A stretch of 64,000 nt of DNA from Alkalihalophilus marmarensis DSM 21297 (GTDB taxonomy: Bacteria; Bacillota; Bacilli; Bacillales; Bacillaceae_D), in assembly GCF_000474275.2 (NCBI RefSeq), contig NZ_ATAE01000038.1:62001-126000 (forward strand). The letters are read 5' to 3'. Position 1 is the first letter of the stretch, and every line of letters begins with the position of its first letter. Below are positions 8,307 through 17,443 of the stretch, piece after piece. The translations under genes and the position numbers were made by a program. The notes under the pieces are model-generated. The model saw only the letters and a list, made by a program, of their open reading frames with translations. It made no database searches and was not told the origin of the DNA.

Positions 8307-9278
8307 TTGGATCGTGAACTAGCCTTAGAAATCGTCCGTGTAACGGAAGCAGCAGCCCTAGCTTCATCTCAATGGATGGGCCGCGGGAAGAAAAATGAAG
8401 CAGATGATGCTGCAACGAGTGCCATGCGCACAATGTTTGATTCAGTAAACTGCAGAGGTACTGTTGTCATTGGTGAAGGAGAACTTGATGAGGCACCAAT
8501 GCTCTATATTGGCGAAGAAGTCGGCAGTGGGCATGGTCCTGAAGTTGACATCGCGGTTGACCCGCTTGAAGGAACAAACATCGTAGCAAAAGGACACCCT
8601 AATGCGATGGCTGTTATTGCGGTAGCGGATAAAGGAACGCTGCTTCACGCACCAGATATGTATATGGAAAAGATCGCAGTCGGACCTCTTGCCGCTGGAC
8701 TTGTCCGTCTTGATGACCCTATTGAAAAAACAATTGATATTGTGGCTAAAATGACAAATAAACGAGTTCGTGATGTAACAGTGATTATCCAAGAGCGTGA
8801 GCGTCATGCTGAATTAATTGAACGCGTTCGCCAAAAGGGTGCTCGTGTTAAATTATTTGGTGACGGTGACGTTGGTGCTTCTATTGCCACTGCCTTGCCG
8901 CAAACGGGTATTGATTTGTTTGTTGGAACAGGCGGAGCTCCAGAAGGTGTTATTTCTGCTGCTGCGCTAAAAGCTTTAGGCGGTGACATGCAGGCTCGTC
9001 TTGTACCAATGAATGATGAAGAATTTGAACGCTGCAAAAAAATGGGGCTAGAAGATCCTCGTCAAGTATTACAATTAGACGATCTTGTTCGCGGTGATGA
9101 TGCTATTTTTGCTGCAACGGGAGTATCTTCTGGTGAATTAGTTGAAGGCGTACGCTTTTTAGGCGGAGACCTTGCTGAAACTGACTCCATTGTTATGCGT
9201 GCTAAGACAAGAACAGTCCGCTACATTAAAACACATCACCATCTTGACCATAAACCTCATTTAGTGATGAACGACTAA
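8307..9278 (+). CDS. glpX: Class II fructose-1,6-bisphosphatase
   Basis: A 323-residue GlpX-type phosphatase producing fructose 6-phosphate in gluconeogenesis. Motifs seen are [14 protein letters not shown] near the N-terminus, [11 protein letters not shown] (metal ligands) near residue 55, and the signature [13 protein letters not shown] near residue 83. The start is TTG at 8307-8309 with GGAGGAG 8 nt upstream; the frame runs 25 codons further upstream but that extension has no ribosome site and is not family-like. It is transcribed alone, divergent from yutE. Confidence 0.92.
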   Translation: MDRELALEIVRVTEAAALASSQWMGRGKKNEADDAATSAMRTMFDSVNCRGTVVIGEGELDEAPMLYIGEEVGSGHGPEVDIAVDPLEGTNIVAKGHPNAMAVIAVADKGTLLHAPDMYMEKIAVGPLAAGLVRLDDPIEKTIDIVAKMTNKRVRDVTVIIQERERHAELIERVRQKGARVKLFGDGDVGASIATALPQTGIDLFVGTGGAPEGVISAAALKALGGDMQARLVPMNDEEFERCKKMGLEDPRQVLQLDDLVRGDDAIFAATGVSSGELVEGVRFLGGDLAETDSIVMRAKTRTVRYIKTHHHLDHKPHLVMND

Positions 9279-9343
9279 GTATCGCATCCCCTCTTGTGGC
9301 ATGATATGATAAAAAAAACAATGTTACTTGGGGGGCAAGAAGA

Positions 9344-9610
9344 ATGTCTGAGCGCTTTTATTTATATGATGACACAGAAGAAACAAGGACCAGATTTGTA
9401 AGCTTTATGGGTGAGTCACAACGTTTTGACTTAGCCATCATCACCTCTTCCCGCTATTACGGGAAAAAGCTGGTTCTAGATGTATTATCTAATCGGTTTG
9501 CCATTATTGGTACAGACGATTTAGAAGAGCCTGGCTATCTTGAGCACGCTTATCAAATCAGTGAAGAAGAAGCTGGCGAATTACGTTCGTTTTTATATGA
9601 AGTCATTTAA
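9344..9610 (+). CDS. DUF3055-type conserved protein
   Basis: An 88-residue acidic cytosolic protein resembling the Bacillales DUF3055 family (start MSERFYLYDDTEETRTRFV, central ITSSRYYGKKLVLD). No function is known to me. It has a strong GGGGGG ribosome site and stands between glpX and another small gene, with an imperfect hairpin terminator directly after its stop. Confidence 0.6.
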   Translation: MSERFYLYDDTEETRTRFVSFMGESQRFDLAIITSSRYYGKKLVLDVLSNRFAIIGTDDLEEPGYLEHAYQISEEEAGELRSFLYEVI

Positions 9611-9612
9611 TA

Positions 9613-9660
9613 GTAAAAACCATCTCTTCCGGTAAAACTAACGGCAGGAGGTGGTTTTTT
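9613..9660 (+). terminator. Imperfect terminator hairpin that includes the next gene's ribosome site
   Basis: AAAACCATCTC pairs imperfectly with GGAGGTGGTTTT, followed by seven T. The 3' arm contains GGAGGTGG, which is also the Shine-Dalgarno sequence of the gene starting at 9662. A read-through transcript would hide that site, while a transcript starting inside the hairpin would free it. Confidence 0.6.
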
Positions 9661-9661
9661 T

Positions 9662-9958
9662 ATGCCAGATTCACGTGATAAAGAAACGGAAGATTACACT
9701 GACTTCTCAAACGTCGAAACGATGCGCAATTTCATTTTGCCAGAAATTACTCCAGAAGGCCCTTACGGCTCATCAATCAATAAGGATAAACCTGTTGAAA
9801 ATAAAAGCACCCCTTGGAAGCCTGGGCAGCGTTATTACAGCGCTTTCAATTATGAGTTTAAATCTTTGCACCAAAACCTTCCGCGTAAATATCCAGGACA
9901 TCACCCAACTCATGATGATCCTGATAAAAACGAAGAACCACCTTACACGACCACTTAA
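9662..9958 (+). CDS. Small conserved hypothetical protein
   Basis: A 98-residue hydrophilic, proline- and asparagine-rich protein with no membrane segment or signal peptide (features RNFILPEITPEGPYG and WKPGQRYYSAFNYEFKSL). Probably intrinsically disordered and cytosolic. I do not recognise a function. Its GGAGGTGG ribosome site lies inside a terminator hairpin arm. It is convergent with yutD across a bidirectional terminator. Confidence 0.6.
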   Translation: MPDSRDKETEDYTDFSNVETMRNFILPEITPEGPYGSSINKDKPVENKSTPWKPGQRYYSAFNYEFKSLHQNLPRKYPGHHPTHDDPDKNEEPPYTTT

Positions 9959-9962
9959 ACAA

Positions 9963-9984
9963 AGAGCCCTTTAAAAGGGCTCTC
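9963..9984. terminator. Bidirectional terminator
   Basis: AGAGCCCTTTTAAAAGGGCTCT is a 22-bp perfect palindrome between convergent genes at 9958 and 9987. Confidence 0.8.
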
Positions 9985-9986
9985 CC

Positions 9987-10334
9987 CTATTCTTCACTTA
10001 ATGCCGCTGCCTCTTCTGCAGGTACAGGCTGTTTTTCTTTTTCCCTATCCTTTTCTTTCGTTTCCTTCACTTTCTTAAGCACGAAATAAGCGCAGCCAAA
10101 ATTACAATACTCGTATAAATAATCAGGAAGAGTACTGATCTTCGTATCAAAGGTCGACTTTTTATGGCGGTCTTCAAAAAAGCCGCGTAAACGCAATTGG
10201 CTGTAACCCCAATCACCAACAATATAATCGTATTTATTTAACACATCACTGTAACGTGCCTTAAAGGCTTCTTCATTCCAGCCCTCTTTTATGTCTTCTA
10301 TAACTTCATACTGCATTCCTTGAATGCGAACCAC
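9987..10334 (-). CDS. yutD: YutD-family protein
   Basis: A 115-residue YutD (DUF1027) protein, recognised by YDYIVGDWGYSQLRLRGFF and the C-terminal YLYEYCNFGCAYFVLKK, followed by a charged tail. The function is unknown. The GTG at 10332-10334 is preferred as start: it has AGGTGA 5 nt upstream and gives the family-typical VVRIQGMQYE N-terminus; the frame is open 13 codons further. It is divergent from yutC, as in B. subtilis. Confidence 0.8.
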   Translation of the reverse strand: MVRIQGMQYEVIEDIKEGWNEEAFKARYSDVLNKYDYIVGDWGYSQLRLRGFFEDRHKKSTFDTKISTLPDYLYEYCNFGCAYFVLKKVKETKEKDREKEKQPVPAEEAAALSEE

Positions 10335-10467
10335 TGGGCTCACCTCACTTTTCATACCCTTATTATACCACACCCGAGCCTCCCTACAGTAACCTTTGTG
10401 GCATCATTTTCTATCAGTAAAAACATTTCTTTTTGGTCATTCTTAAAGTAGAGGGGGAATGAACATC

Positions 10468-11109
10468 ATGATAAAAAAATCAATGGTGATCTCTGGTGTC
10501 GCAGCTTTAATGCTTATGACCGGCTGCCAGATGAATGATGTGGGGCAACAATCGATGCAGCGTACAGCTAATCCGAATTACGGCCCTATGCAAACGAATC
10601 ATGGCTATTATCCAATGGGAATGGGTCAGCAAACTCAAAATAATGACTACAACCATTATGGGTACACAAGATATCAAAAACAACAGGTAGAAGCAAACGG
10701 CAGACAACAATCAACACCTATGTTTGACCGGACAGAGCTTTCTGATACGGTAACAAGAATGGTCTTAACGAACGAAACGGTGAGCGAGGCCGCAACGCTT
10801 GTTACAGATAAGTACGTATTAGTTGCCTATGACTGCGATACGAACGACCGCGATTACGTAGCGGACCAAGTAAAACGCAGTGCGATTTCTGTAGTTCCGC
10901 GTTACTATGAAGTCTATATTACAGATGATCATAGTCATTTCGAAGACATTGAACGCTTCCAAGATGGCTCCACAACAGCTGGAAATTTAGACGGAACGCT
11001 TAAACAAACGATCCAAGAAATGCGCCAATCTCCACAAGGTGCCTACAACGAGGACACCGACAACAACATGAATGTCATGGAAAAGAAACAACAGAAATTA
11101 AAGGATTAA
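10468..11109 (+). CDS. yutC: YhcN/YlaJ-family sporulation lipoprotein YutC
   Basis: A 213-residue lipoprotein. It has a short basic N-terminus, a hydrophobic stretch and the lipobox LMTGC, then a long linker rich in Gln/Asn/Tyr, then a YhcN/YlaJ-type domain (residues about 85-165, including VLVAYDCDTNDRDYVADQVKR). Relatives are forespore-associated lipoproteins. The start was placed at the ATG at 10468 because GAGGGGG lies at a normal distance; an ATG at 10459 is only 1 nt from that site. Confidence 0.75.
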   Translation: MIKKSMVISGVAALMLMTGCQMNDVGQQSMQRTANPNYGPMQTNHGYYPMGMGQQTQNNDYNHYGYTRYQKQQVEANGRQQSTPMFDRTELSDTVTRMVLTNETVSEAATLVTDKYVLVAYDCDTNDRDYVADQVKRSAISVVPRYYEVYITDDHSHFEDIERFQDGSTTAGNLDGTLKQTIQEMRQSPQGAYNEDTDNNMNVMEKKQQKLKD

Positions 11110-11112
11110 AGG

Positions 11113-11400
11113 AAAGGCGGAGGCGAGTGGGCTGGCATGCGGAAATATAAGGGGCAGCGATATGAAGACGCCTTTTGTCTTCATTCGATGCACCGTTATT
11201 TCCCGCAAGGCAACGAGCCGAAGCTAGACATCTTGAAAAGCGGAAGGGTTCGTTTAGGTATGAGGTGGGTGGAGCTTTGACAATGAGAAGCGCTTTTTGC
11301 TTCGTTTGGCCAAGTGAAGCCACCGATTACCTGAACCCTGCAGCTAGACACGAAAAGCGGAGGCGACTGTTTAGGCATGCGGTAAAATAAGGGGAAGAGA
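11113..11400 (+). repeat. Three degenerate copies of a GCGGAGGCG-type dispersed repeat
   Basis: Copies start near 11113, 11234 and 11353. They share an AAAGCGGAGGCG-like head, a TAGGCATGCGG-like middle and an AAATAAGGGG tail (best in copies 1 and 3). Small hairpins lie between them, at 11161-11183 (ATGAAGAC/GTCTTCAT) and 11285-11302 (GAAGC/GCTTC). GC content is higher than nearby intergenic DNA. Similar sequences recur in Bacillaceae genomes as far as I recall. No credible gene is present. Confidence 0.5.
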
Positions 11401-11402
11401 AG

Positions 11403-11576
11403 ATTGTATATATTCAAGCCTTTTATGCGTCAATGTATATGGCCATTGCGCTCCTCTCTCGCCTTATTGCGTTACTTGCCGGCTTTATTGCGCCGATGTA
11501 GTTTAATTGCGCCTAATCAAACGTTATATGCGTCTGTAGCAAGCGTATATGTATCACTTCGGCTAATAATAGCGCC
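11403..11576 (+). repeat. 21-bp-phased nine-unit array, copy 1
   Basis: Nine degenerate ATTGCGYC-like units have anchor G positions 11406, 11427, 11448, 11469, 11490, 11509, 11530, 11551 and 11572. All steps are 21 bp except the 19-bp step from unit 5 to unit 6. Unit 1 is ATTGTATA, unit 2 ATGCGTC, unit 7 ATGCGTC and unit 8 ATGTATC. The array is followed 22 bp later by a terminator. Confidence 0.85.
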
Positions 11577-11597
11577 AGCCTTTACTCCAAACCCAAA

Positions 11598-11633
11598 ATA
11601 GAGCAGCTCCCTAACTCAGGAGCTGCTCTATTT
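11598..11633. terminator. Bidirectional terminator between array copy 1 and metY
   Basis: AGAGCAGCTCC/GGAGCTGCTCT is an 11-bp perfect stem with T or A runs on both sides; it immediately follows the metY stop on the minus strand. Confidence 0.9.
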
Positions 11634-12953
<1,320 letters not shown>

Positions 12954-13037
12954 TTAATAGTAGCACGTATTGCTTCAATAATATTCACACTATTCCGACT
13001 TGTCAAGAGAGAATACATGGCGGTTTCTGACTTATTA

Positions 13038-13211
13038 TTTGACTGCTTCTCATTGTTTATTGCGCCTATTCCACTTTTTATTGCGTCGATGCAGTTACTG
13101 ATTGTTCTTATTACCATCTTTATTGCGTCAATTGAATTGAATTGCATCAGTCTGAACGTTATTTATATTCCTTTTAAATATAATTGTCACTAGTTTCCTT
13201 AGAATTGCGCC
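13038..13211 (+). repeat. 21-bp-phased nine-unit array, copy 2
   Basis: Anchors are at 13041, 13062, 13083, 13104, 13125, 13144, 13165, 13186 and 13207: 21-bp steps with the single 19-bp step between units 5 and 6. Clear units are ATTGCGCC (2), ATTGCGTC (3 and 5), ATTGCATC (6), ATTGTCAC (8) and ATTGCGCC (9); units 1 and 7 are weak. It lies between the metY start and the lipA terminator, oriented towards that terminator. Confidence 0.8.
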
Positions 13212-13255
13212 AATTTCTCCCCGGCACGCCCTCGCCCCTATCCACTGGCAATCAA

Positions 13256-13284
13256 ATAAAAAAGAGCGCCACGGCGCTCTTTCC
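13256..13284 (-). terminator. Terminator of lipA
   Basis: Stem AGAGCGCC/GGCGCTCT with a run of six T on the minus strand just after the lipA stop. Confidence 0.9.
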
Positions 13285-13287
13285 TCA

Positions 13288-14202
13288 TTAATTATGTGTT
13301 TTTGCTACTTTGTTCGCTTCTTCTCTTACCTGTGCTTCGTTTACCTGCTCATCGGCATGGTATGAAGAGCGTACAAGCGGACCAGATTCACAGTGGCTGA
13401 AGCCTTTTTCAAGAGCAATCTCTTTAAATTCAGCAAATTCTTCTGGTGTGTAATACTTTTGTACTTTTAAATGCTTTTTCGTCGGTTGAAGGTATTGTCC
13501 AATAGTCATGATATCCACGTTGTTGGCACGAAGATCCTCCATTGTTTCAATAATCTCTTCTCTTGTTTCACCAAGGCCGATCATCAGGCTTGATTTTGTA
13601 GGGATATCTGGGTTCATTTCTTTAGCGCGGCGCAAGAACTCTAATGTACGGTCATACGTTGCACGTGCGCGAACTCTTGGCGACAGGCGGCGAACCGTTT
13701 CAATATTATGGTTCATAATATTCGGTTTCGCATCCATTAACGTCTTCAGGCTATCAAAATTACCTAACATATCAGATGGCAGTACTTCAATCGTACAGAA
13801 TGGATTTTTACGGCGTACGGCACGAACCGTTTCAGCAAACACAGCCGCCCCTCCGTCTTTTAAATCATCGCGTGCGACAGCTGTAATAACAGCATGCTTT
13901 AATCCCATCATTTCTACAGAATCTGCTACACGTTCTGGCTCTTGCAGGTCAAGTTCATTAGGAAGACCTGTTTTAACGGCACAGAAACGGCAGGCACGTG
14001 TACATACATCCCCTAAGATCATAAATGTAGCCGTCTTACGAACAGCCCAGCATTCATGGATATTGGGACAACGCGCTTCTTCACAGACTGTATGTAGATT
14101 TTTCTCGCGCATCATCTTCTTTAGACCAGTGTAAGTCTCATTTGTGTTTAATTTTATTTTCAGCCACTCCGGCTTACGTAAATGTTCTTCTTTCTTTGCC
14201 AT
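13288..14202 (-). CDS. lipA: Lipoyl synthase
   Basis: A 304-residue radical SAM enzyme that inserts two sulfurs into protein-bound octanoyl groups. The auxiliary cluster cysteines are in [15 protein letters not shown], the radical SAM cluster is CTRACRFC, and the C-terminal [13 protein letters not shown] is conserved. The start was set at the ATG encoding [13 protein letters not shown] (as in B. subtilis LipA), three codons inside a longer GTG start. It is divergent from lytH. Gene gcvH at 41 kb encodes a lipoate acceptor protein. Confidence 0.96.
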   Translation of the reverse strand: MAKKEEHLRKPEWLKIKLNTNETYTGLKKMMREKNLHTVCEEARCPNIHECWAVRKTATFMILGDVCTRACRFCAVKTGLPNELDLQEPERVADSVEMMGLKHAVITAVARDDLKDGGAAVFAETVRAVRRKNPFCTIEVLPSDMLGNFDSLKTLMDAKPNIMNHNIETVRRLSPRVRARATYDRTLEFLRRAKEMNPDIPTKSSLMIGLGETREEIIETMEDLRANNVDIMTIGQYLQPTKKHLKVQKYYTPEEFAEFKEIALEKGFSHCESGPLVRSSYHADEQVNEAQVREEANKVAKTHN

Positions 14203-14398
14203 GCTATTCACTCCATCCGCTTTCCCATATTCTGCATACGAAAATCGACAAACCTCGCTGCATTTATCTTTCTATACTTTATCATGATTATTCCCAAATG
14301 ACCAAACTATCGCTCGAAATTTCCATTGATTCACTCATATTTTTCTCTAAAAACTTTGCACACTAGAGAAGAAGAGAATTCCTAGAGGAGGGAATAAA

Positions 14399-15418
14399 GT
14401 GAAACGAGCTAAACGGTTTTTACAAATACTTATGCTGACCTTATTTATAATCAGTTCTGCTCCGCAGATTACTTTAGCAAATACGACCGAAGAAATGTCA
14501 CAAGAAGAAATATTCAATGCACGGATGGAGCTGTATCAAAAAATGGAGGCCATTACCCAAGTCCCGTGGCATTATTTAGCTGCAGTTGATACGTATGAGC
14601 GTGGACTGCGCCGTGCTCAGCGTGACCGGCCGAGGGAAGAAGGATTTATTTCTATCTTTTATGATCCGGAAATATGGGCAGGTCCGATCAATCCAAATAA
14701 AGAAGACACAGACCCGTTATCCATTAGTTTATTTAATGGAATAGGGCTAGATGGAAATGGTGATGGCGTCGCAAGTCCTACAGACGATGAAGATGTTCTA
14801 TACACATTTGCTCATTACTTAGAACAATACGGATTTGACGAAGATGACTTTAGAATTGCCCTATGGGATTATTACCAGCGCGAGCAGTCTGTTTCTATTA
14901 TCCACGGTCATGCAGCTGTGTATGAGCATTTTGGAACACTTGACTTAGATGATCATGCGTTTCCTATCCCTCTCAATTATAATTACAGCTACAAAAACAC
15001 ATGGGGGGACCGCAGAGGTTGGGGCGGAAGGCGGATCCATGAAGGAACGGATATTTTCGCCGGCTATAATGTGCCTGTGCGTGCTACAGCTTACGGTAAA
15101 GTAGAAGTGAAAGGCTGGAATATGTACGGCGGCTGGCGCATCGGTATTCGGGATTTAGATAATATCTATCATTACTACGCTCATTTAAGCGGCTTTGAGA
15201 AAGGAATTGAAGAAGGAAGCATTGTGTCTCCTGGCGATGTGGTTGGTTACTGTGGAAGCTCGGGTTACGGTAAGCCCGGCACCCAAGGCAAATTCCCGCC
15301 GCATCTTCATTACGGTATGTATAGAGATAACGGCTTTACTGAGTGGTCATTTGATCCATTCCCTTCATTAAAACAATGGGAGCGTAAAGCGTATCAAGAC
15401 CGCAAAAAGAAGAAATAA
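14399..15418 (+). CDS. lytH: Sporulation L-Ala-D-Glu endopeptidase LytH (M23 family)
   Basis: A 339-residue secreted peptidase, matching B. subtilis LytH (YunA), which trims cortex peptide side chains during sporulation. It has an N-terminal signal sequence (hydrophobic residues 9-27, then SSAPQITLA), a family-specific middle region, and a C-terminal M23/LytM domain with HEGTDIFAG near 220 and HLHYGMY near 305 as zinc ligands. The start is GTG at 14399 with GAGGAGGG. The divergent position next to lipA matches B. subtilis. Confidence 0.85.
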   Translation: MKRAKRFLQILMLTLFIISSAPQITLANTTEEMSQEEIFNARMELYQKMEAITQVPWHYLAAVDTYERGLRRAQRDRPREEGFISIFYDPEIWAGPINPNKEDTDPLSISLFNGIGLDGNGDGVASPTDDEDVLYTFAHYLEQYGFDEDDFRIALWDYYQREQSVSIIHGHAAVYEHFGTLDLDDHAFPIPLNYNYSYKNTWGDRRGWGGRRIHEGTDIFAGYNVPVRATAYGKVEVKGWNMYGGWRIGIRDLDNIYHYYAHLSGFEKGIEEGSIVSPGDVVGYCGSSGYGKPGTQGKFPPHLHYGMYRDNGFTEWSFDPFPSLKQWERKAYQDRKKKK

Positions 15419-15450
15419 GGAGCCAGCTTATGCTGACTCCTTGTTTTTTT
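15416..15450 (+). terminator. Terminator of lytH
   Basis: AAGGAGCCAGC/GCTGACTCCTT hairpin followed by eight T, overlapping the lytH stop. Confidence 0.85.
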
Positions 15451-15456
15451 TACTTT

Positions 15457-15573
15457 TTAAGAAGAAGCTTTTTTCTGCTTTGCTACTCTAACTGCATTTG
15501 CAATACTTAGAGCCATGCCGCCCCAAATAATCAACATGCCGACAAGCATCATAACAATTGCGCCTGTACTCAT
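15457..15573 (-). CDS. metS: MetS-type small subunit of an NSS transporter
   Basis: A 38-residue membrane peptide: a short N-terminus (MSTGAIV), one transmembrane segment (MMLVGMLIIWGGMALSI) and a basic tail. It resembles MetS, the small subunit required with the NSS-family permease MetP for Na+-dependent amino acid uptake in Corynebacterium. Its ATG overlaps the TAA stop of the preceding transporter (TAATG), so translation is coupled. An AAAGGAG-like site lies inside the end of the transporter gene. The symbol follows the small-subunit family name; substrate not proven here. Confidence 0.75.
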   Translation of the reverse strand: MSTGAIVMMLVGMLIIWGGMALSIANAVRVAKQKKASS

Positions 15574-17102
15574 TATAGCTCAGCTCCTTTATCATTTGAG
15601 TCTGCCGGAACATCAAGATCGTTCTTCTGCCATTTGAATGCCGCAAAGACGAATCCAATGACAACCGCTCCGATTGCTACTACCCAGCCCCAGCTCACAA
15701 CAAGCGATGTTGGATAGTCTTCGTAATTAGATGTGATATTTGTAATCGTATTTTGAATCGCCATGTAACCAAGGACAATCGGCGTGATAATGCTTAAGCA
15801 TACTTTCCACCATAAGCCTGTTTTAAAGTCAGATACACCGTTTGCATGACTTTGTAATTCAGGAAGCTTACGGATGAACCATGATACGGCAATAACAGAT
15901 ACAAGACCGGCTAATGCTACACCAAATTGGTTAATGAAGTAATCTGCTGTATCTAGGAAGAACAACCCGCCTTGTGTCGCAAAAAGCAATGAAATCAAGG
16001 CTGATAATCCGCCCCCAAACGCAACGGCTTTTGTACGAGATACTTTAAACTTATCTTGAATCCCCGCTACAAATGTTTCCACAATTGAGATAAGTGAAGA
16101 TAAACCTGCAAGCACTAAAGATCCGAAGAATAAGACTCCGAAAAATGCATTCATGCCAGGGAATGTATTAATGATCTCTGGGAAGACCACAAAGGCTAGC
16201 CCAATCCCTGCACTTGCTACTTCATCAACGCCGACACCAGATGCTGTCGCCATGAAACCTAATGCTGCGAAAACCCCGATACCTGCTAATAACTCAAAGC
16301 TCGAGTTACTAAAGCCTGTAATAAAGGCATTGTTGTTAATATCTGATTTCTTCCCAAGATAACTTGAGTAGGTAATCATGATCGCAAATGCAATCGATAA
16401 ACTAAAGAAAATTTGCCCGTAAGCTGCAACCCATACACCAGGGGACATGATTTCACTCCAGTTTGGTGCAAAGAATGCATCTAAACCAACCATTGCTCCT
16501 TCAAGCGTTAACGCGCGAATAACAATTAATAAGAACATGACAAGCAACGTCGGGATAAAGATGCGGTTGGCCATTTCAATACCGCGTTTAACCCCTTTAA
16601 ATAATACGCCGAGCGTTACGGCCCATACAACTAATAACGGAATGAATACACCAGGTACAAGGGAACCAACTTCACCTAACGCACCGCCTGATAAGTCAAT
16701 ACGCTGCAAGTACTCTCCCATTAAGAATCCGCCGGTATCTTCTCCCCAGCTTTGATTGAAAGCAAAATACGTGTAGGCAATCGCCCAAGCAATAATAACT
16801 GCATAGTAAGTGGAAATAACAAAGGCAATCGCTACCTGCCACCAGCCGATCCATTCGGCTTTTTTGTTTAACCTAGCATATGAAAGCGGTGCAGAGCCAC
16901 GATACTTGTGACCTAATGTAAACTCCATAATAAGTAGCGGAATTCCCGCTGTTAATAGTGCAAAAAGATAAGGTAAAAAGAATGCCCCCCCACCATTTTC
17001 ATACGCTACATAAGGGAAACGCCAAATGTTACCCAAACCGACTGCTGAACCGATCGCTGCTAAAATAAATCCTGCTCGTGTTCCCCATTGCTCTCTAGCC
17101 AT
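15573..17102 (-). CDS. Sodium-dependent NSS-family transporter (MetP-like)
   Basis: A 509-residue integral membrane protein of the neurotransmitter:sodium symporter family. The hallmark TM1 block AIGSAVGLGNIWRFPYVAYE (sodium and substrate site) is at residues about 15-34, followed by NGGGAFFLPY; about 11-12 hydrophobic segments follow. Pairing with a downstream metS-like gene suggests an amino acid carrier such as MetP (methionine/alanine). The start at 17102 (MAREQWGTR) has a GGAG site and is family-typical; the open frame extends 25 codons upstream. Confidence 0.88.
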   Translation of the reverse strand: MAREQWGTRAGFILAAIGSAVGLGNIWRFPYVAYENGGGAFFLPYLFALLTAGIPLLIMEFTLGHKYRGSAPLSYARLNKKAEWIGWWQVAIAFVISTYYAVIIAWAIAYTYFAFNQSWGEDTGGFLMGEYLQRIDLSGGALGEVGSLVPGVFIPLLVVWAVTLGVLFKGVKRGIEMANRIFIPTLLVMFLLIVIRALTLEGAMVGLDAFFAPNWSEIMSPGVWVAAYGQIFFSLSIAFAIMITYSSYLGKKSDINNNAFITGFSNSSFELLAGIGVFAALGFMATASGVGVDEVASAGIGLAFVVFPEIINTFPGMNAFFGVLFFGSLVLAGLSSLISIVETFVAGIQDKFKVSRTKAVAFGGGLSALISLLFATQGGLFFLDTADYFINQFGVALAGLVSVIAVSWFIRKLPELQSHANGVSDFKTGLWWKVCLSIITPIVLGYMAIQNTITNITSNYEDYPTSLVVSWGWVVAIGAVVIGFVFAAFKWQKNDLDVPADSNDKGAEL

Positions 17103-17407
17103 CGTCGATAACTCCTCTCTGTTGTGAACTAAGTTCCTTAAATTGTATTCAAAAGATTCTGTAAATAGTAGCCGCACTAAAAATATTTTTCATCAAAATT
17201 ATTTGACAATTATTTCGACAAGTCTATTTAGCGCATCAACGTGTAGTAGTATCCGTTTTTGTAACCCCTCCATTTTTTAGAGTTATCTGACTATTCACTT
17301 TTTGATTATAATGATTTGCTTGGTGTTTGTCAAAATATTTTTAAGAAAATTGTCACATTTTTCGAAGGTTCTCTCAAAATTTGTATAGTAATTAGGCAAT
17401 ATGATCC

Positions 17408-17440
17408 AAAAAAGGCTTCTGCTTGGAAGCAGAAACCTTT
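17408..17440 (-). terminator. Terminator of the NhaC-like transporter
   Basis: Minus-strand hairpin around TTCTGCTT/AAGCAGAA followed by six T, just after the gene's stop at 17444. The rest of the 17103-17440 gap is AT-rich and shows no further gene. Confidence 0.85.
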
Positions 17441-17443
17441 TCT

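Noticed and set aside
11404-11601. Open frames inside the phased arrays that translate as heptad-like repeats (for example IASxxxx or DAIxxxx), also near 12909-13193, 26373-26594 and 42162-42374
   Set aside because: A 21-bp period keeps one frame open by itself. There are no ribosome sites, the 19-bp step breaks the frame, and units differ too much for a repeat protein. I treat the arrays as non-coding.
17103-17407. A hidden small gene upstream of the NSS transporter
   Set aside because: The gap is AT-rich, with no frame having a ribosome site and coding character.
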